A DNA stretch of 64,000 nt from a bacterium. GTDB taxonomy: Bacteria; SZUA-79; Acidulodesulfobacterales; Acidulodesulfobacteraceae. Within the stretch, counting starts at the first letter, position 1. Every line of letters begins with the position of its first letter. Below the pieces are notes generated by a model. It was not told the origin of the DNA. It worked only from the letters and a program-made list of their open reading frames with translations, and searched no databases. Shown piece by piece: positions 61,182 to 64,000 of this stretch. The stretch is taken from contig JAKAOK010000002.1 of assembly GCA_021812245.1 (NCBI GenBank), positions 54,326 to 118,325 on the forward strand. Reading direction: 5' to 3'. Made by a program: the position numbers and the translations under genes.

Positions 61182-61286
61182 CCCAAATCCCGATTTAGAA
61201 AATATTTATAAGTTCTAATGCTAAATAACGCTGGATTCCCGCTTTCGCGGGAATCCAGAAAATAAATTTCTAAATCGGGATTTGGG
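61182..61286. repeat. MITE-like element with perfect 20-base terminal repeats
   Basis: CCCAAATCCCGATTTAGAAA (61182-61201) is exactly inverted at 61267-61286. The interior is a perfect hairpin CTGGATTCCCGC...GCGGGAATCCAG (61231-61258). The element is 105 bases long and lies between atpE and tRNA-Phe, where it may also act as a terminator. It is the clearest minimal member of the family. Confidence 0.9.
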
Positions 61287-61393
61287 AGTAAAAAAATATT
61301 GTAAAAAAATATTTGTATTACCGGAATTTTTATGGTAATATAAATATTCTTGATTTAATTTTTTTAAATTATTTTTTGCCTCCATTTTTTTAT

Positions 61394-61469
<76 letters not shown>

Positions 61470-61590
61470 CCTTTAAACACTGAAATTAAACCTTTCCAAG
61501 CAAATTATTCCATTTGACAAAAAAGTAAAAAATAGGTAAAATTATGCAAAATTAAGCAAATTTTCCCTACAAAAACCCATACACTTTTTT

Positions 61591-62628
61591 ATGAGAATTT
61601 ATAAGCGCGGAAACATATATTGGACGGAGTTCATAGTCGATAACAAGCGTTATCAGCTATCCTGCAAGACTAAAGATAAATCCCTTGCGTTAGAGGTAGC
61701 CGCCGCTCTGCAGGCCGACGTTATCCGTAAGAAATTCGATATTCCGGTAAAGTATAAAGTCAAAAAGACTTTTAAAGCAGTCTGGGAAGAATATATAAAA
61801 AATCAATCAACTGGGAAAGAAACAATAAGGCGCTCAAACATTGCCTCAAAGCATTTTTTGCCCGTATTCGAAAATATATTTATTGAAAATGTAAAGAATA
61901 TTGATATAGAAGAATATCGAAGGGTAAGAAGACTTGAAATATCGAATCTTGAAAAAAATATAAATAAAAAAGAAAGTGAAATATCATATCGCAGCGTAAA
62001 TTATGAAATTGTAGTATTGCACCATTTCTTTAATTATTGTATTAAAAAAGGCTATCTCGATAAAAACCCCGCTACCGGCATTAAAAAACTTAACGAGCTA
62101 TCTCGCCTTAAAACCTTATCCGACGAAGATATAAATAAACTCATCGCCGGAGCTACGAATAAACTTACCCGAGATCTAATAACTTTTTTAATTTATACCG
62201 GCTGCCGGAAGGGAGAGGCTTTAAATCTCAAATGGGACGACGTGGATTTAAAGAACGACGTAATAGCGATTAAGGGGACTAAGACCAAGTATGACAGGTA
62301 TATTCCTATAAGCAAGCCCTTAAAAACAATCCTGGGCGGGATTGAAAAGAAAGACGACTGTTTGTACGTCTTTAATAAAAACGGGGCTAAATTAGGCAAT
62401 TTTAGAAAGTCTTTTATGACAGCTTGCAGAAACGCCGGACTTAAAGATTTACGCATTCACGACTTGCGACATGTATTTGCTTCTAAAATGGTAATGAACG
62501 GGACAAGCCTTTATATTACAGGGGAGCTGTTGGGACACAGGACTACCCAGATGACAAAAAGGTATAGCCACTTGGTTCCGGAGACGCTGAAAAAAGCTGT
62601 TGACGACGTATGGGGAAAGAAACTTTAA
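61591..62628 (+). CDS. int: Tyrosine recombinase (phage-type integrase)
   Basis: A 345-residue site-specific recombinase. An N-terminal AP2-like or SAM-like domain (about residues 60-160) precedes the catalytic domain with Arg206 (GCRKGEALNLKW), His290-x-x-Arg293 (IHDLRHVF), His316 (LGHRTTQ) and the nucleophile Tyr325 (KRYSHL), so all catalytic residues are present. It lies just after tRNA-Phe, which is the usual site for integrative elements, with no other phage genes before the window edge. No ribosome site is obvious ahead of the ATG. Confidence 0.95.
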   Translation: MRIYKRGNIYWTEFIVDNKRYQLSCKTKDKSLALEVAAALQADVIRKKFDIPVKYKVKKTFKAVWEEYIKNQSTGKETIRRSNIASKHFLPVFENIFIENVKNIDIEEYRRVRRLEISNLEKNINKKESEISYRSVNYEIVVLHHFFNYCIKKGYLDKNPATGIKKLNELSRLKTLSDEDINKLIAGATNKLTRDLITFLIYTGCRKGEALNLKWDDVDLKNDVIAIKGTKTKYDRYIPISKPLKTILGGIEKKDDCLYVFNKNGAKLGNFRKSFMTACRNAGLKDLRIHDLRHVFASKMVMNGTSLYITGELLGHRTTQMTKRYSHLVPETLKKAVDDVWGKKL

Positions 62629-62687
62629 AGAGTCTTGAAAAAGCACGTTTTTTTGGTTTAAAGTTTATATAATAAAAAAGACTATTT

Positions 62688-63845
62688 TTATACCATCAAT
62701 ACGGATAAATTATTATATGCATCAATAGTTTTGTTTAATTTGCTTTCTTCATTGATTGGTCTCAATTCCATTGCCTCTTCGAAACACTTAGAATTTTTAA
62801 TTTTATTAACAAATCCGTTATAGGGTACAAAAGACCCGCCATATCCTAAAACCCTTCTTGCTCTGGCTATCATTTCAAGCTTTTCGGCATTCCATAATGG
62901 CGATATGAATTTATTTTTATCTAAAGAATCTAAAGGAACATACCTCATTGGATATGCCGTAACCCCCCATTTTATAAGGTCGTTAAGCCTATAAAAAAAA
63001 TCTGCCGGAGTATCTCCCATATTATTGGAATGGTCGTAAAAATTATATAACATATAAAATATTAAATTTCTTTTACTAAATCCCGCTTTTGATAGCAAGC
63101 TTATGGCTTTTTCGACCTGGCTTGCTTCTTCCTTAAAGTCGTAAGCAAAATGTATGCTTTTCGGTTTTAACCTGGCAAGAATAAGGGCTGCCTCTTCGTC
63201 TATTAATCTCGCGTCAAGTCCCTGGTTGAAGTCGGGAGTTATTTTATATTCTATAAGCTCTCTAAGGATACCTTTGGAATACGGGGAAGCCAAAAAATTA
63301 TTGTCCCATATTACCACACGTTTATGCCCTGGATGCGTAAAAGGCATTATGGAAGACTTGTCTGCCTTGAAACCTCCTTCTATTTTCGGAACCACGCAGA
63401 ATGGACATTTTCTTACGCAGCCGCGGCTGGAAAAGACGATGCTTTTGTCCCAGTTTCTCCATCTTTCCACCTCTTTTAGGAGATGGTAAGCCGGAAGCAG
63501 TTCCTCGGCTTGGGGATACAATCCCGTATGTATTTCAATTAACGGAAAAACCTTTCTTAATTTCTCAGGCATAAGCGTAGCATAAATCCCGCCCACGATT
63601 ATCTCGGAATCAGGATACGCTTTCATGCAGAATTCTATGGCTTCATGTACCGGCTTCCATGCATAAGTGAATAAGGATGTTATATATATTTTATCCGGGG
63701 TGAAATCATTAATTATCGTATTTCCCCTTATAAGTCTAACGTAGCTACCGTTTCTTTCCTCCATCTTTCCTATTTTAAGCAGTCCTAAAGGAGGATATTT
63801 AGTGTAATATTCCGGTTCGGCTAATAAGATCTTCATGGATATCAT
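62688..63845 (-). CDS. B12-binding-type radical SAM protein
   Basis: A 385-residue radical SAM enzyme. The N-terminal part (about residues 4-125) resembles a cobalamin-binding Rossmann domain, with EIIVGGIYATLMPEKL. The radical SAM cluster is C143-x3-C147-x2-C150 in SSRGCVRKCPFC. Conserved stretches such as GLDARLIDEEAA lie in the core barrel. Whether cobalamin binds is uncertain, since a clear DxHxxG motif is missing. It is convergent with the integrase and likely part of the integrated element's cargo, but could be native. Substrate unknown. Confidence 0.85.
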   Translation of the reverse strand: MISMKILLAEPEYYTKYPPLGLLKIGKMEERNGSYVRLIRGNTIINDFTPDKIYITSLFTYAWKPVHEAIEFCMKAYPDSEIIVGGIYATLMPEKLRKVFPLIEIHTGLYPQAEELLPAYHLLKEVERWRNWDKSIVFSSRGCVRKCPFCVVPKIEGGFKADKSSIMPFTHPGHKRVVIWDNNFLASPYSKGILRELIEYKITPDFNQGLDARLIDEEAALILARLKPKSIHFAYDFKEEASQVEKAISLLSKAGFSKRNLIFYMLYNFYDHSNNMGDTPADFFYRLNDLIKWGVTAYPMRYVPLDSLDKNKFISPLWNAEKLEMIARARRVLGYGGSFVPYNGFVNKIKNSKCFEEAMELRPINEESKLNKTIDAYNNLSVLMV

Positions 63846-64000
63846 TATAACACTATAATAAATTTTTGCAAGATCTATAAAGATCCCAAAATTGCCGATA
63901 GAAATTATTTGCTCCTATCCTGACCCCTGTTTAGGAGATTTTTTTAGGTAAAATTAATTTTTGGGACTAAAAAATAATTTTACTTTTTAAAAAAATTACC
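63846..64000. other. Window-end intergenic sequence
   Basis: AT-rich with an inverted repeat (63948-63962 with 63970-63983, GTAAAATTAATTTTT type, one bulge). It lies upstream of the radical SAM gene on the minus strand. No gene seen before the window ends. Confidence 0.4.

Noticed and set aside
61561..61584. CCCTACAAAAACCCA before the integrase as a sixth promoter element
   Set aside because: Only part of the core matches; the RTARG, the first CCTAC at the right distance and the last TCCTA are missing, so I treat it as chance.

Overview
The window is AT-rich, densely coded DNA from an uncultured bacterium. It mixes housekeeping genes with an unusually large set of c-type cytochrome genes: 26 CxxCH haem motifs in 11 genes. 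A P-type proton-efflux ATPase, two Tat-exported Fe-S/molybdopterin subunits, a DsrE-like protein and many cytochromes suggest an acidophilic or metal/sulfur-cycling anaerobe, perhaps a Deltaproteobacteria-like acid-mine-drainage lineage. The lineage is inference from gene content only; no rRNA is present.

Layout. 1-5009: aspS, an alpha/beta hydrolase, uppS and an MFS transporter. 5006-7133: a NarX-like kinase and its NarL-like regulator. 7304-18018: two small monohaem cytochromes; a c-d1-c haem protein with NirJ and NirF (haem d1 synthesis); then a Tat-exported ttrB-ttrC-ttrA-like Mo oxidoreductase set. 18083-19959: a second, orphan NarL-like regulator, a dihaem cytochrome and a CDGSH protein. 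19966-40802: mostly housekeeping (permease, trxB, dsrE-like, trpS, nadA, glyQS, ppdK, mfd, two PpiC/SurA chaperones, pdxA, uvrA). 41007-43442: H+-ATPase. 43492-44526: a sensorless sigma-54 activator. 44899-55892: a cytochrome island with three lipoprotein multihaem cytochromes, a beta-propeller lipoprotein, a Cyc2-like porin-cytochrome, a tetrahaem periplasmic cytochrome and a monohaem cytochrome. 56192-59341: Rieske, cytochrome b and a polytopic membrane protein with a C-terminal haem c domain. 59476-61175: F0 genes (atpZ/I, a, c). 61394-64000: tRNA-Phe, an integrase and a radical SAM gene, the edge of a likely integrated element.

How the genes may work together. The bc-like complex could exchange electrons between the quinone pool and the periplasmic monohaem cytochromes. 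The multihaem lipoproteins and the Cyc2-like porin could carry electrons to or from the outer surface, and the Ttr-like enzyme could reduce a sulfur or other oxyanion. The clearest new signal is a conserved 61-bp promoter element, RTARG-N7-CCTAC-N21-TACAAAAATCAG-N5/6-TCCTA, found five times. Each copy lies upstream of a cytochrome gene or cluster, in the correct orientation, with the last TCCTA at the -35 position of a TATAAT-like box in the best cases. It probably defines one regulon, and the two paralogous NarL-like regulators are the best candidate binders.

A second repeat system is a small non-coding MITE-like family with about 20-bp terminal inverted repeats (CCCAAATCCCGATTTAGAAA) and internal palindromes. 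It occurs several times, only between genes.
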